NCBI RefSeq assembly: GCF_001667275.1
Contig: NZ_LZHV01000036.1
Span: 1-64,000, forward strand
From: Mycobacterium sp. ACS4054
GTDB taxonomy: Bacteria; Actinomycetota; Actinomycetes; Mycobacteriales; Mycobacteriaceae
Direction of reading: 5' to 3'
Length of the DNA: 64,000 bases
The notes below the pieces were generated by a model. The model searched no databases. It was not told the DNA's origin and saw nothing but the letters and a program-made list of their open reading frames with translations. A program made the translations under genes and the position numbers. Below, piece by piece: positions 8,680-17,922 of the stretch (position 1 is its first letter; each line of letters begins with the position of its first letter).

Positions 8680-10296
8680 ATGAAGGTAATGGCGCAGTTG
8701 GCGATGGTGATGAACCTGGACAAGTGCATCGGCTGCCACACCTGCTCGGTCACCTGCAAGCAGGCCTGGACCAACCGCAGCGGCACCGAGTACGTGTGGT
8801 TCAACAATGTCGAAACCCGTCCAGGGCAAGGCTATCCGCGCACCTACGAGGATCAGGAGCGGTGGCGGGGCGGCTGGATACGCGATAAGAAGGGACGGCT
8901 GCGGCTGCGCGACGGCGGCCGCATTTACAAACTGCTGCGCATCTTCGCCAACCCCCGGTTGCCCGTCATCGACGACTACTACGAGCCGTGGACCTACGAC
9001 TACGAGAACCTGACCACGGCGCCCGCCGGCGACACCTTCCCCACGGCCGCGCCCAAGAGCCTGATCAGCGGCGAGCCGATGAAGGTGTCCTGGGGCCCGA
9101 ACTGGGACGACAACCTGGCCGGGTCTCCGGAGATCCTGGCGGGCGACCCGATCCTGAAGAAGGTCAGCGACGAGGTCAAGCTCAAGCTCGAAGAGACCTT
9201 CATGTTCTACCTGCCCCGCATCTGCGAGCACTGCCTCAACCCGTCGTGCGTGGCGTCGTGCCCGTCGGGCGCCATGTACAAGCGCAGCGAGGACGGCATC
9301 GTGCTGGTCGACCAGGACCGCTGCCGCGGCTGGCGGATGTGTGTTTCCGGATGTCCTTACAAGAAGGTCTATTTCAACCACAAGACCGGAAAAGCCGAGA
9401 AGTGCACGCTGTGCTACCCGCGGATGGAGGTCGGGCTGCCGACCATCTGCTCGGAGACCTGCGTGGGGCGGCTGCGGTATCTGGGCCTGGTCCTCTACGA
9501 CGTCGACCGGGTGCTGGAGGCGGCGTCGGTGGAGAACGAGAAGGACCTGTACGAGGCGCAGCGCCGAATCCTGTTGGACCCCAACGACCCCGAGGTGATC
9601 GCCGCCGCCCGCGCGGGCGGCATCTCCGACGAGTGGATCGAGGCCGCGCAGCGTTCGCCGGTGCACGCGCTGATCAACACCTACCGGGTGGCCCTGCCGC
9701 TGCACCCGGAATACCGCACCATGCCGATGGTTTGGTACATCCCGCCGCTGTCGCCGGTGGTCGATGCGGTCAGCCGCGACGGCCACGACGGGGAGGACCT
9801 GGGCAACCTGTTCGGCGCGCTGGACGCGCTGCGCATCCCGATGCAGTACCTGGCCGAGCTGTTCACCGCCGGCGACACCGCCGTGGTCGAGGGCGTGCTG
9901 CGGCGGCTGGCAGCCATGCGCTCGTACATGCGTGACATCAACCTCGGGCGCGAGACGCAGCCGCACATCCCACACGCCGTCGGGATGACCGAGGAGCAGA
10001 TCTACGAGATGTACCGGCTGCTCGCCATCGCGAAATACGAAGAGCGCTATGTCATTCCGACCGCGTTCAGCCCGCAGGCCCACGACCTCGAGCAGATGGG
10101 TTGCTCGCTGGACGGCGAGGGCGGACCGGGTATGTACGAGTCGGGTGAACCGTCGCCCGTCTCCGTGGAAACGTTCCACGCGCTCAAGCGGCCCGGCGGC
10201 GAGCCGGCCACCAATGGTGAGCGGCGGGTGAACCTGCTCAACTGGGACGGCGGCCAGGTGCCCGCCGGAATGTTTCCGCAGGGGAAGGGGCAATGA
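8680..10296 (+). CDS. narH: Respiratory nitrate reductase beta subunit NarH
   Basis: A 538-residue iron-sulfur subunit that wires NarI haems to NarG. Four Cys groups are visible: C16-C19-C22-C26, C182-C185-C190-C194, C215-x5-C221-x3-C225, and KCTLCYPRMEVGLPTICSETC further on. In the CRGWRMC group a Trp (residue 218) replaces a Cys, giving the [3Fe-4S] cluster as in E. coli NarH. The ATG follows the narG stop with no gap, and the 3' end overlaps narJ by ATGA, so translation is probably coupled through the operon. Confidence 0.97.
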   Translation: MKVMAQLAMVMNLDKCIGCHTCSVTCKQAWTNRSGTEYVWFNNVETRPGQGYPRTYEDQERWRGGWIRDKKGRLRLRDGGRIYKLLRIFANPRLPVIDDYYEPWTYDYENLTTAPAGDTFPTAAPKSLISGEPMKVSWGPNWDDNLAGSPEILAGDPILKKVSDEVKLKLEETFMFYLPRICEHCLNPSCVASCPSGAMYKRSEDGIVLVDQDRCRGWRMCVSGCPYKKVYFNHKTGKAEKCTLCYPRMEVGLPTICSETCVGRLRYLGLVLYDVDRVLEAASVENEKDLYEAQRRILLDPNDPEVIAAARAGGISDEWIEAAQRSPVHALINTYRVALPLHPEYRTMPMVWYIPPLSPVVDAVSRDGHDGEDLGNLFGALDALRIPMQYLAELFTAGDTAVVEGVLRRLAAMRSYMRDINLGRETQPHIPHAVGMTEEQIYEMYRLLAIAKYEERYVIPTAFSPQAHDLEQMGCSLDGEGGPGMYESGEPSPVSVETFHALKRPGGEPATNGERRVNLLNWDGGQVPAGMFPQGKGQ

Positions 10297-10949
10297 GGCT
10301 GCGTCGCGGACGCACCGACACCCTGCGGGACCGACTGATCTGGCAGGCGGCGTCGCTGCTGCTTTCCTACCCGGACGACGAGTTGCCGGCCCGGCTGGAC
10401 ACCGTCGAGGAGCTGCTCGGCCACCTCACCGGGCCCGCGGCGGCGCTGCTGGGGCAGACGCTGGCCGCGCTGCGCGCGCGCGAACCGATGGCCGCCGCGA
10501 TGGACTACGTCGCGACCTTCGACATGCGGCGCCGCTGCACGATGTACCTGACGTACTGGACCGCCGGGGACACCCGTAACCGCGGGCGCGAGATGGTGGA
10601 GTTCGCCGCCGCATACCGGGAAGCGGGCGTGCAGCCCCCGTGCTCCGAGGCGCCCGACCACCTGCCCGTCGTGCTCGAATTCGCCGCCACCGTCGACCCC
10701 GAGGCCGGGCGGCGGGTGCTGACCGAACACCGCGTCCCCATCGACGTGTTGCGGGGCGCCCTCGCGGACGCCGAGTCGCCGTATGAGGCATGCGTGGCGG
10801 CGGTGTGCGCGACGCTGCCCGTGGCGAGCGACCAGGACGTGCGCCGCGCGGAGCGCCTGGCCCAAGCCGGGCCGCCCGCGGAAGCCGTTGGGCTGCAACC
10901 CTTCAACTTGACCGTGCCACCCAGACGTGAAGGAGCGCAAGGTGTTTGA
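10293..10949 (+). CDS. narJ: Nitrate reductase molybdenum cofactor assembly chaperone NarJ
   Basis: A 218-residue cytoplasmic TorD/NarJ-family chaperone. It holds apo-NarG-NarH for cofactor insertion and membrane docking and is not part of the final enzyme. Typical features are the helical N-terminus (WQAASLLLSYPDDELPARLD), the region MDYVATFDMRRRCTMYLTYW and a Leu/Ala-rich C-terminal half. The ATG overlaps the narH stop by 4 bp, and the narI start lies inside its last codons, so stoichiometry is likely set by translational coupling. Confidence 0.93.
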   Translation: MRLRRGRTDTLRDRLIWQAASLLLSYPDDELPARLDTVEELLGHLTGPAAALLGQTLAALRAREPMAAAMDYVATFDMRRRCTMYLTYWTAGDTRNRGREMVEFAAAYREAGVQPPCSEAPDHLPVVLEFAATVDPEAGRRVLTEHRVPIDVLRGALADAESPYEACVAAVCATLPVASDQDVRRAERLAQAGPPAEAVGLQPFNLTVPPRREGAQGV

Positions 10950-11673
10950 CAGCGTACTGTTCTGGGACATCTCGCCGTACGTCACGCTGTCGGTGTTGAT
11001 CGTCGGCACCTGGTGGCGCTACCGCTACGACAAGTTCGGCTGGACCTCGCGGTCCTCGCAGATCTACGAGTCGCGGCTGCTGCGGGTGGCCAGCCCGATG
11101 TTCCATTTCGGCATCCTGGCGGTGTTCGCCGGGCACGTGATGGGCCTGCTGATCCCCCCGCGGGTGACGCAAATGCTCAAACTGAGCGACCACCTCTACC
11201 ATCTGCAGGCCGTGATCGCCGGGTCGTTGGCCGGCTTGGCGACGCTGGCCGGCATCGGCCTGCTGATCTACCGGCGGTTCACCCGCCCCGCGGTGTCGCT
11301 GGCCACCACCCGCAGCGACAAGATCATGTACACCGTGCTGGTGCTGGCCATCGTGGTGGGCCTGTACTGCGACCTGATCGGCACCGGGCCGCACGGCGGC
11401 GAGTTCCACTACCGCTACACGGTCGGCATGTGGTTCCGCCGAATCTGGCTCCTGCAGCCGCACGGCGAGGTGATGATCAACGCGCCGCTGGACTACCAAT
11501 TGCACGCCCTAATCGGCATGGTCTTATTCACGCTGTTGCCGTTCACCCGGCTGGTGCACATCTTCAGCGCGCCGATCGCCTACCTGTTCCGGCCCTACAT
11601 CGTCTACCGCAGCCGCGAGGAGGCGGACAAGGGCGAATTGGTCGGCACCGCGCCCCGCCGCCGGGGCTGGTAG
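10942..11673 (+). CDS. narI: Respiratory nitrate reductase gamma subunit NarI (cytochrome b)
   Basis: A 243-residue integral membrane subunit with about five transmembrane helices that binds two b haems and oxidises menaquinol. Candidate haem-ligand His residues are in VFAGHVMGLL and HLYHLQAV near the N-terminus and in LHALIGMV and RLVHIF near the C-terminus. GTG 10942 was preferred because GAAGGAG ends six bases upstream; the alternative GTG 10927 adds five residues and would consume that site. It overlaps the narJ stop by 8 bp and is the last gene of the operon. Confidence 0.95.
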   Translation: MFDSVLFWDISPYVTLSVLIVGTWWRYRYDKFGWTSRSSQIYESRLLRVASPMFHFGILAVFAGHVMGLLIPPRVTQMLKLSDHLYHLQAVIAGSLAGLATLAGIGLLIYRRFTRPAVSLATTRSDKIMYTVLVLAIVVGLYCDLIGTGPHGGEFHYRYTVGMWFRRIWLLQPHGEVMINAPLDYQLHALIGMVLFTLLPFTRLVHIFSAPIAYLFRPYIVYRSREEADKGELVGTAPRRRGW

Positions 11674-11686
11674 CGCCCGGGTGCAT

Positions 11687-11725
11687 CCAGGGCTTTTGGT
11701 GTGCGGTCAGGGTGGCGAAACGCCG
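11687..11725 (+). repeat. Interspersed 39-bp imperfect repeat, copy 1
   Basis: This 39-bp intergenic element, just after narI, matches 41106-41144 at 32 of 39 positions by manual alignment. Shared blocks are CCAGGGCTTT, GTGC, TCAGGG and ACGCCG. Both copies are intergenic and on the same strand, so it is probably one member of a dispersed repeat or regulatory element. Confidence 0.5.
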
Positions 11726-11815
11726 TGCTGAGTCGCCATGCGAGCACACCAGATCGCGGGCGGGCCGCACCTGCCGGTTCGCCTTTGACGGCCCCGCGCT
11801 GCCACAATCACCGAC

Positions 11816-13705
11816 GTGCCATTCCGTAACGTCGCCATCGTCGCCCACGTCGACCACGGCAAGACCACCCTGGTGGACGCGATGCTGCGGCAGTCCGGGG
11901 CGCTGCACCACCGCGGCGACGACACCCAGGAACGCATCATGGACAGCGGTGACCTGGAGAAGGAAAAGGGCATCACCATCCTGGCCAAGAACACCGCGGT
12001 GCACCGCGTCAACTCGGATGGGACCGTCACGGTCATCAACGTGATCGACACCCCCGGGCACGCCGACTTCGGCGGCGAGGTGGAGCGCGGCCTGTCCATG
12101 GTCGACGGCGTGCTGCTGCTGGTAGACGCGTCCGAGGGGCCGCTGCCGCAAACGCGGTTCGTGCTGCGCAAGGCGCTGGCTGCGCACCTTCCGGTGATCC
12201 TCGTCGTCAACAAGACCGACCGGCCCGACGCCCGCATCGCGGAGGTCGTCGACGCCAGCCACGACCTGCTGCTCGACGTCGCGTCCGACCTCGACGACGA
12301 GGCCGCCAAGGCCGCCGAGCACGCGCTGGGCCTGCCCACGCTGTACGCGTCCGGGCGCGCGGGCATCGCGAGCACCGAGCAACCCGCCGACGGCGAGGTG
12401 CCCGCCGGCGACAACCTGGACCCGCTGTTCGACGTGCTGATGGAGCACATCCCGCCGCCGTCGGGGGACCCCGAGGCCCCGCTGCAGGCGCTGGTGACCA
12501 ACCTCGACGCGTCGGCCTTCCTCGGCCGGCTCGCCCTGATCCGCATCTACAACGGCAAGCTGCGCAAGGGCCAGCAGGTCGCCTGGATGCGGGAGGTCGA
12601 CGGCCTGCCCGTGATCACCAGCGCCAAGATCACCGAGTTGCTCGCCACCGAGGGCGTCGAGCGCAGCCCCACCGACGAGGCGATCGCCGGTGACATCGTG
12701 GCGGTGGCCGGGCTGCCCGAGATCATGATCGGGGACACTCTGGCCGATCCCGACCACGCCCACGCCCTGCCGCGCATCACGGTCGACGAGCCGGCGATCT
12801 CGGTGACGATCGGCACCAACACGTCGCCGCTGGCGGGCAAGGTGTTCGGTCACAAGCTGACCGCGCGCATGGTCCGCAACCGCCTGGACACCGAGCTGGT
12901 CGGCAACGTGTCGATCCGAGTGGTGGACATCGGTCGGCCCGACGCGTGGGAGGTGCAGGGCCGCGGCGAGCTCGCCCTGGCGGTGCTGGTCGAACAGATG
13001 CGCCGGGAGGGCTTCGAGCTGACCGTCGGCAAGCCGCAGGTGGTGACCCGCACGATCGACGGCCAGCTGCACGAGCCGTTCGAGGCGATGACGATCGACT
13101 GCCCCGAGGAGTTCGTCGGCGCGATCACCCAGCTGATGGCCGCGCGCAAGGGCCGCATGGAGGAGATGACCAACCACGCGGCGGGCTGGGTCCGGATGGA
13201 CTTCATCGTGCCCAGCCGCGGCCTGATCGGTTTCCGCACCGACTTCCTCACCATCACGCGCGGCACCGGGATCGCCAACGCGGTGTTCGACGGGTACCGG
13301 CCGTGGGCGGGGGAGATCCGCGCCCGCCACACCGGGTCGCTGGTCTCCGATCGTTCCGGGGTCATCACGCCGTTCGCGCTGATTCAGCTCGCCGACCGCG
13401 GCCAGTTCTTCGTCGAACCGGGCCAGGACACCTACGAGGGCATGGTCGTCGGGATCAACCCGCGCGCCGAGGATCTCGACATCAACGTCACCCGGGAGAA
13501 GAAGCTCACCAACATGCGGTCCTCGACCGCGGACGTGATCGAGACCCTGGCCAAGCCGCTCGAACTCGACCTGGAACAGGCCATGGAGTTCTGCGCCCAG
13601 GACGAGTGCGTGGAGGTGACCCCGGAGATCGTCCGGGTGCGCAAGGTGGAGCTGGACGCCACATCCCGGGCCCGCAGCCGCTCGCGGGCCAAGGCCCGGG
13701 GTTAA
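11816..13705 (+). CDS. typA: Ribosome-associated GTPase TypA/BipA
   Basis: A 629-residue translational GTPase. G1 is AHVDHGKTT (residues 10-18), the switch II motif is DTPGHADFGGEV and G4 is NKTD. The order is G domain, beta-barrel domain II, EF-G-like domains, then the BipA-specific C-terminal domain (EGMVVGINPRAEDLDINVTREKKLTNMR). BipA binds 70S ribosomes and affects subunit assembly and stress responses. The basic tail (RARSRSRAKARG) is typical of actinobacterial copies. It starts at GTG 11816, about 140 bp after narI, so it is a separate transcript, and it is followed 51 bp later by lpqW. Confidence 0.96.
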   Translation: MPFRNVAIVAHVDHGKTTLVDAMLRQSGALHHRGDDTQERIMDSGDLEKEKGITILAKNTAVHRVNSDGTVTVINVIDTPGHADFGGEVERGLSMVDGVLLLVDASEGPLPQTRFVLRKALAAHLPVILVVNKTDRPDARIAEVVDASHDLLLDVASDLDDEAAKAAEHALGLPTLYASGRAGIASTEQPADGEVPAGDNLDPLFDVLMEHIPPPSGDPEAPLQALVTNLDASAFLGRLALIRIYNGKLRKGQQVAWMREVDGLPVITSAKITELLATEGVERSPTDEAIAGDIVAVAGLPEIMIGDTLADPDHAHALPRITVDEPAISVTIGTNTSPLAGKVFGHKLTARMVRNRLDTELVGNVSIRVVDIGRPDAWEVQGRGELALAVLVEQMRREGFELTVGKPQVVTRTIDGQLHEPFEAMTIDCPEEFVGAITQLMAARKGRMEEMTNHAAGWVRMDFIVPSRGLIGFRTDFLTITRGTGIANAVFDGYRPWAGEIRARHTGSLVSDRSGVITPFALIQLADRGQFFVEPGQDTYEGMVVGINPRAEDLDINVTREKKLTNMRSSTADVIETLAKPLELDLEQAMEFCAQDECVEVTPEIVRVRKVELDATSRARSRSRAKARG

Positions 13706-13756
13706 TCGCGCGTGCTTGGGCGGGCTGCTGGGCAGCTGCTCGATACCCTGATCGGC

Positions 13757-15628
13757 ATGCCGAGCCGCGTCCGCCGATTATTTGTGACGGTCGGCGTGCT
13801 CGTCTCGCTCACCGGGCTGGCGCTCGCGGCGTGCACGGTGAACCCCCCGCCGGCGCCGCAGAGCACCGACACGCCGCACAACTCGCCACCACCTCCGCCG
13901 CGGCCCACCCAGATCATCATGGGCATCGACTCGATCGGCGCCGGCTTCAACCCGCACCTGCTGTCCGACCTGTCCCCGGTGAACGCGGCGATCAGCGCGC
14001 TGGTCCTGCCGAGCGCGTTCCGCCCGGTGCCCGATCCCGCCACGCCGACGGGCTCGCGCTGGGAGATGGACCCCACCCTGCTGGAGTCCGCCGACGTCAC
14101 CAACCAGAACCCGTTCACGGTGACCTACAAGATCCGGCCGGAGGCGCAGTGGACGGACAACGCCCCGATCGCGGCCGACGACTTCTGGTACCTGTGGCAC
14201 CAGATGGTCAGCCAGCCCGGCGTCGTCGACCCCGCCGGCTACGACCTCATCACCGGCGTGCAGTCGCTCGAGGGCGGCAAGCAGGCGGTGGTCACCTTCG
14301 CCCAGCCGTACCCCTCGTGGAAGGAGCTGTTCAGCAACCTCCTTCCGGCACACATCGTCAAGGACGTGCCGGGCGGTTTCGCGGCCGGGCTGGCCCGGGC
14401 GCTTCCGGTCACCGGCGGCCAGTTCCGGGTGGAGAGCATCGATCCGCAGCGCGACGAGATCCTGGTGGCCCGCAACGACCGCTACTGGGGCCCACCGGCC
14501 AAGCCCGCGCTGATCCTCTTCCGGCGGGCCGGGGCGCCGGCCGCGCTGGCCGATTCCGTGCGCAACGGCGACACCCAGGTGGCCCAGGTGCATGGGGGTT
14601 CGGCGGCGTTCGCGCAGCTGTCCGCCATCCCCGACGTGCGGACGGCCCGGATCGTGACGCCGCGGGTGATGCAGCTGACGCTGCGCGCCAACGAGCCCAA
14701 GCTGTCCGACGCGCAGGTGCGCAAGGCGATCCTCGGGCTGCTGGACGTCGACCTGCTCGCGGCGGTGGGCGCGGGCAGCGACAACACCGTCACGCTGGAC
14801 CAGGCCCAGATCCGGGCGCCCAGCGACCCGGGCTACGAGCCCACCGCGCCGCCCGCGATGACGACGCCGGCTGCGCTGGCCCTGCTGGAGGGCTCCGGCT
14901 ACAAGGTCGAGGGCAACGCGTCGGGTTCGCCGGCGCCCACCCCGACGAACACGGGGGGACCGCCCGAGGTCATCCGCGGCCGGATCAGTAAGGACGGCCA
15001 ACAACTTTCGCTGGTCATCGGCGTGGCCGCGAACGACCCGACGTCGGTCGCGGTGGCCAACACCGCCGCCGACCAATTGCGCAACGTCGGCATCGCGGCC
15101 AGCGTGCTGGCGCTGGACCCGGTCACGCTGTATCGCGACGCGCTGAACAACAACCAGGTGGACGCGATCGTCGGCTGGCATCAGGCGGGTGGGAACCTGG
15201 CCACGCGGCTGGCCTCGCGGTACGGCTGCCCGGCGCTGGAGTCCACGCAGGTGCCGACGTCCCCGGGGGCGCCCACCTCGGCGGCGCCGACGACGGGTCG
15301 GCCGGGCACCCCCGCCACCACGCCGTCGACCCAGCCCAGCCGGCCGGCGGACCCCAACGCGCTGGTGCAGGCGCCGTCCAACCTCACCGGCATCTGCGAT
15401 CGCAGCGTCCAGTCGAACATCGATGCCGCGCTCAACGGGACGAAGAACATCAACGACGTGATCACCGCGGTCGAGCCGAGACTGTGGAACATGTCCACCG
15501 TGTTGCCGATCCTGCAGGACACCACGATCGTCGCGGCCGGCCCCAGCGTGCAGAACGTGGGCCTGTCGGGTGCGGTGCCGGTCGGCATCGTCGGCGACGC
15601 CGGCCAATGGATCAAGACCGGGCCGTGA
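13757..15628 (+). CDS. lpqW: Lipoprotein LpqW, PIM/LAM branch-point regulator
   Basis: A 623-residue lipoprotein with an extracellular solute-binding (family 5, OppA-like) fold. The signal peptide ends in a lipobox (LALAAC), so the mature protein would be lipidated at Cys and anchored outside the membrane. A Pro/Thr-rich linker follows, then the binding domain; a second Pro/Thr-rich loop lies near 15250-15360. In mycobacteria LpqW is not a classic importer subunit but directs intermediates at the PimE step towards lipoarabinomannan or polar PIMs, which makes pimE in this window a functional partner. ATG 13757 was preferred to GTG 13712 because it places a normal-length signal peptide in front of the lipobox. 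Confidence 0.93.
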   Translation: MPSRVRRLFVTVGVLVSLTGLALAACTVNPPPAPQSTDTPHNSPPPPPRPTQIIMGIDSIGAGFNPHLLSDLSPVNAAISALVLPSAFRPVPDPATPTGSRWEMDPTLLESADVTNQNPFTVTYKIRPEAQWTDNAPIAADDFWYLWHQMVSQPGVVDPAGYDLITGVQSLEGGKQAVVTFAQPYPSWKELFSNLLPAHIVKDVPGGFAAGLARALPVTGGQFRVESIDPQRDEILVARNDRYWGPPAKPALILFRRAGAPAALADSVRNGDTQVAQVHGGSAAFAQLSAIPDVRTARIVTPRVMQLTLRANEPKLSDAQVRKAILGLLDVDLLAAVGAGSDNTVTLDQAQIRAPSDPGYEPTAPPAMTTPAALALLEGSGYKVEGNASGSPAPTPTNTGGPPEVIRGRISKDGQQLSLVIGVAANDPTSVAVANTAADQLRNVGIAASVLALDPVTLYRDALNNNQVDAIVGWHQAGGNLATRLASRYGCPALESTQVPTSPGAPTSAAPTTGRPGTPATTPSTQPSRPADPNALVQAPSNLTGICDRSVQSNIDAALNGTKNINDVITAVEPRLWNMSTVLPILQDTTIVAAGPSVQNVGLSGAVPVGIVGDAGQWIKTGP

Positions 15629-15638
15629 TCGGGCTCCG

Positions 15639-16253
15639 CTAGTCCAGGGCCGCCCGCCCCGCCCGCGGCGGCATCACGGCATCGACGATGAGCGCCAGTT
15701 CCCGCCGGTTGGGTGGCGACCCGGTCAGCAGGAAGTGCTGATTGATCAGCGCCGGGCCGATGCGCGCGGTCAGCGGGGTGATCATGTCCGGGTCGAGGTC
15801 ACCCTCAGCGACGGCGGCCTGCAGGATCGATTCGACGATCCGCAGCCGCGGCGCCACCACCGCGTCGGCGAAGATGGCGCGCATCTCGGGCTCGTGCAGC
15901 AGCTGGTTGACGGTGGCCATGCCGGGGAAGGCGGTCTTGCCGGCGCAGACGTCGCGGTGGGCGGTGAACACCGTCAGCAGGTTTTCCCGGGCCGAGCGGC
16001 CGGGCCGCGCCTCGGGCAACGGCGGCAGGGTGTGCACCAACGCGGCGTGCACCAGCTCGCACTTGGTGGCCCACCGTCGGTAGAGGGCCGCCTTGCCGGT
16101 GTGGGCGCGCGTCGCGATTCCCTCCATCGTCAGCCCGCCGTAGCCGACCTCGGCCAGTTCGGCCAGCGTGGCCTCGTAGAGGGCCCGTTCGAGGACCTCG
16201 CCCCGTCGGCGGCTCCGGCCGCCGGCCGGGGCGGTCTTGGTGAGCTGCGGCAT
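15639..16253 (-). CDS. TetR-family transcriptional regulator (Rv1167c-like)
   Basis: A 204-residue TetR repressor. The DNA-binding helix-turn-helix lies at about residues 22-68 (YEATLAELAEVGYGGLTMEG, then TGKAALYRRWATK). The C-terminal half is a ligand-binding helical bundle with a TetR_C-like pattern. The basic N-terminus (GGRSRRRGE) is common in this group. It converges on lpqW with a 10-bp gap and is divergent from mshB with only 56 bp between starts, so it probably represses itself and may influence mshB. In H37Rv a PPE/PE pair sits in this gap; here it is absent. Confidence 0.88.
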   Translation of the reverse strand: MPQLTKTAPAGGRSRRRGEVLERALYEATLAELAEVGYGGLTMEGIATRAHTGKAALYRRWATKCELVHAALVHTLPPLPEARPGRSARENLLTVFTAHRDVCAGKTAFPGMATVNQLLHEPEMRAIFADAVVAPRLRIVESILQAAVAEGDLDPDMITPLTARIGPALINQHFLLTGSPPNRRELALIVDAVMPPRAGRAALD

Positions 16254-16309
16254 TCCTCGATAGTAGTCGCATGCGTTCCTATCGCTAGTGCTGCGGGTAG
16301 GGTGCCGTC

Positions 16310-17224
16310 ATGCCCGACACTCCGCGGCTGCTGTTCGTCCACGCGCACCCCGACGACGAGAGCCTCAGCAACGGGGCGACCATCGCCCACTACACGGCCC
16401 GCGGGGCCGACGTGCGGGTCGTCACCTGCACGCTCGGCGAGGAGGGCGAGGTCATCGGGGACCGCTGGGCCGAGCTGGCCGTCGACCGCGCGGATCAGTT
16501 GGGGGGCTACCGCATCGGCGAGCTCACCGCGGCGCTGCACGCGCTGGGCGTCGGCGCGCCCCACTATTTGGGGGGCGCCGGGCGCTGGCGCGACTCGGGC
16601 ATGCGGGGCACGCCCCCGCGGCGGCGCCAGCGCTTCATCGACGCCGACGAGCAGGAAACCGTCGGCGCGCTGGTCGCGGTCATTCGCGAGCAGCGCCCGC
16701 ACGTGGTCGTGACCTACGACCCGGGCGGCGGCTACGGCCACCCCGATCACGTCCACGCCCACGCGGTCACGACGGCGGCCGTGACCGCTGCCGGTTTGAC
16801 GGCCGGCGCCGGCGACTTTCCGGGCGAGCCATGGACGGTGCCGAAGTTCTACTGGACCGTGGTGGCCGAGAGCGCCTTCGAGGCCGCCTGGGAGACGCTG
16901 GACGACAACGATCTGCTGCCACACTGGGCGATTCCGCCGCGCGACGAGTTCGACTTCGGCTATTCGGACGACAAGATCGACGCCATCGTCGAGGCGGGCC
17001 CCCTGGCGTGGGAGGCCAAGCGGGCGGCACTGGCCGCGCACGCCACCCAGGTGGTCATCGGCCCGACCGGGCGGACCTGCGCGCTGTCGAACAACATGGC
17101 GCTGCCGATCGTGGCGGAGGAGCACTACGTGCTTGCCGCCGGCGCGGCGGGCGAGCGCGACGAGCGCGGCTGGGAAACAGATCTGCTTGCGGGGCTTGAT
17201 TTCAGCGCGGTCGATACGCGGTAG
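16310..17224 (+). CDS. mshB: GlcNAc-Ins deacetylase MshB (mycothiol biosynthesis)
   Basis: A 304-residue zinc deacetylase of the LmbE/PIG-L family. It removes acetyl from GlcNAc-inositol to give GlcN-Ins, the substrate for MshC. The metal site is visible: AHPDDE gives H13 and D16, and GHPDHVHAH gives H147. Asp15 is the usual general base. Length and sequence match mycobacterial MshB closely, separating it from the mycothiol-conjugate amidase Mca. ATG 16310 starts 56 bp from the divergent TetR gene. A 35-codon ORF and a membrane protein follow on the same strand. Confidence 0.95.
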   Translation: MPDTPRLLFVHAHPDDESLSNGATIAHYTARGADVRVVTCTLGEEGEVIGDRWAELAVDRADQLGGYRIGELTAALHALGVGAPHYLGGAGRWRDSGMRGTPPRRRQRFIDADEQETVGALVAVIREQRPHVVVTYDPGGGYGHPDHVHAHAVTTAAVTAAGLTAGAGDFPGEPWTVPKFYWTVVAESAFEAAWETLDDNDLLPHWAIPPRDEFDFGYSDDKIDAIVEAGPLAWEAKRAALAAHATQVVIGPTGRTCALSNNMALPIVAEEHYVLAAGAAGERDERGWETDLLAGLDFSAVDTR

Positions 17225-17259
17225 GCTTTTCAATCAGGCAGCCACGGAAGGACTTCGGC

Positions 17260-17367
17260 ATGGACCCCGACCTGGACCCTAATCAGCAGCATTGGCAGGA
17301 CCGGCTCGACAGCCTGCAGTGGGTTATCGGCTCGATACTCTCCAACATCGACAGCGTCCCGACCTGA
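17260..17367 (+). CDS. Small ORF, 35 residues, translationally positioned upstream of a membrane protein
   Basis: ATG 17260 is preceded by GGAAGGA at a good distance and opens a 35-codon frame ending TGA 17365-17367. The product is acidic and amphipathic (MDPDLDPNQQHWQDRLDSLQ, then [15 protein letters not shown]) with two Trp residues. It begins 36 bp after mshB, and its stop overlaps a CTG that could start the next gene as CTGA. It could be a genuine small protein or a leader peptide that couples translation to the downstream membrane protein. No family was recognised. Confidence 0.55.
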   Translation: MDPDLDPNQQHWQDRLDSLQWVIGSILSNIDSVPT

Positions 17368-17780
17368 CCGAAACGAAGCCGCGCGCCGCCTCCACCGAGG
17401 ACGCCGGCGCGACAGACCCCGCGATACGTTTCGTTGTCCTGGCGCTGCTCGCCGTCGACGGGGTCCTCTCCGCACTTGCCGGGGCCCTGCTGCTGCCGTC
17501 CTATATCGGGGCCGTCCCGTTTCCCATCAGCGGCCTGATTTCCGGCTTGGTCAACGCCGCGCTGGTGTGGGCCGCCGGGCGGTGGACCACGTCGTCGCGG
17601 CTGGCCGCGCTGCCGTTGTGGACGTGGCTGCTCACCGTGGCGGTGATCAGCATGGGCGGCCCGGCCGACGACGTCATCCTGGGCGGTCGCGGCCTGCTGG
17701 CCTACGGGGCCCTGCTGCTGATCGTGCTCGGTGTGGCGCCGCCGTTCTGGGTGCTGTGGCGGCGGGGTCGCGGGTTCTGA
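17364..17780 (+). CDS. Small integral membrane protein (Rv1171-like)
   Basis: About 138 residues with four predicted transmembrane helices ([75 protein letters not shown]) and a basic C-terminus (LWRRGRGF). The position between mshB and fbiC matches Rv1171. The only conventional in-frame start upstream is TTG 17292, which would make 162 residues but overlaps the small ORF. The frame after TGA 17367 reads [10 protein letters not shown] from CTG 17364, giving a CTGA overlap. The CTG is proposed as start, with moderate doubt. Function unknown. Confidence 0.7.
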   Translation: MTETKPRAASTEDAGATDPAIRFVVLALLAVDGVLSALAGALLLPSYIGAVPFPISGLISGLVNAALVWAAGRWTTSSRLAALPLWTWLLTVAVISMGGPADDVILGGRGLLAYGALLLIVLGVAPPFWVLWRRGRGF

Positions 17781-17922
17781 GGTTCGCGCGGGCCGGGATG
17801 TCCCGGGTTGCGGCCCTGACGCTACTGTTTACTGTTGCGCAGACGGGGCCCGCACGGGTCGGAGAAAATTTCACATGTTGGGACACGCGGATGAAATTCG
17901 ATCGTGGGGAAGTTACACGAAG

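Noticed and set aside
8242..10293. A 683-codon minus-strand frame opposite narH
   Set aside because: The sense strand encodes intact NarH cluster motifs; there is no independent evidence for the antisense frame.
13670..13705. GC-rich hairpin near the typA stop
   Set aside because: It lies inside the basic C-terminal codons of typA and lacks a U-tract; not called as a terminator.
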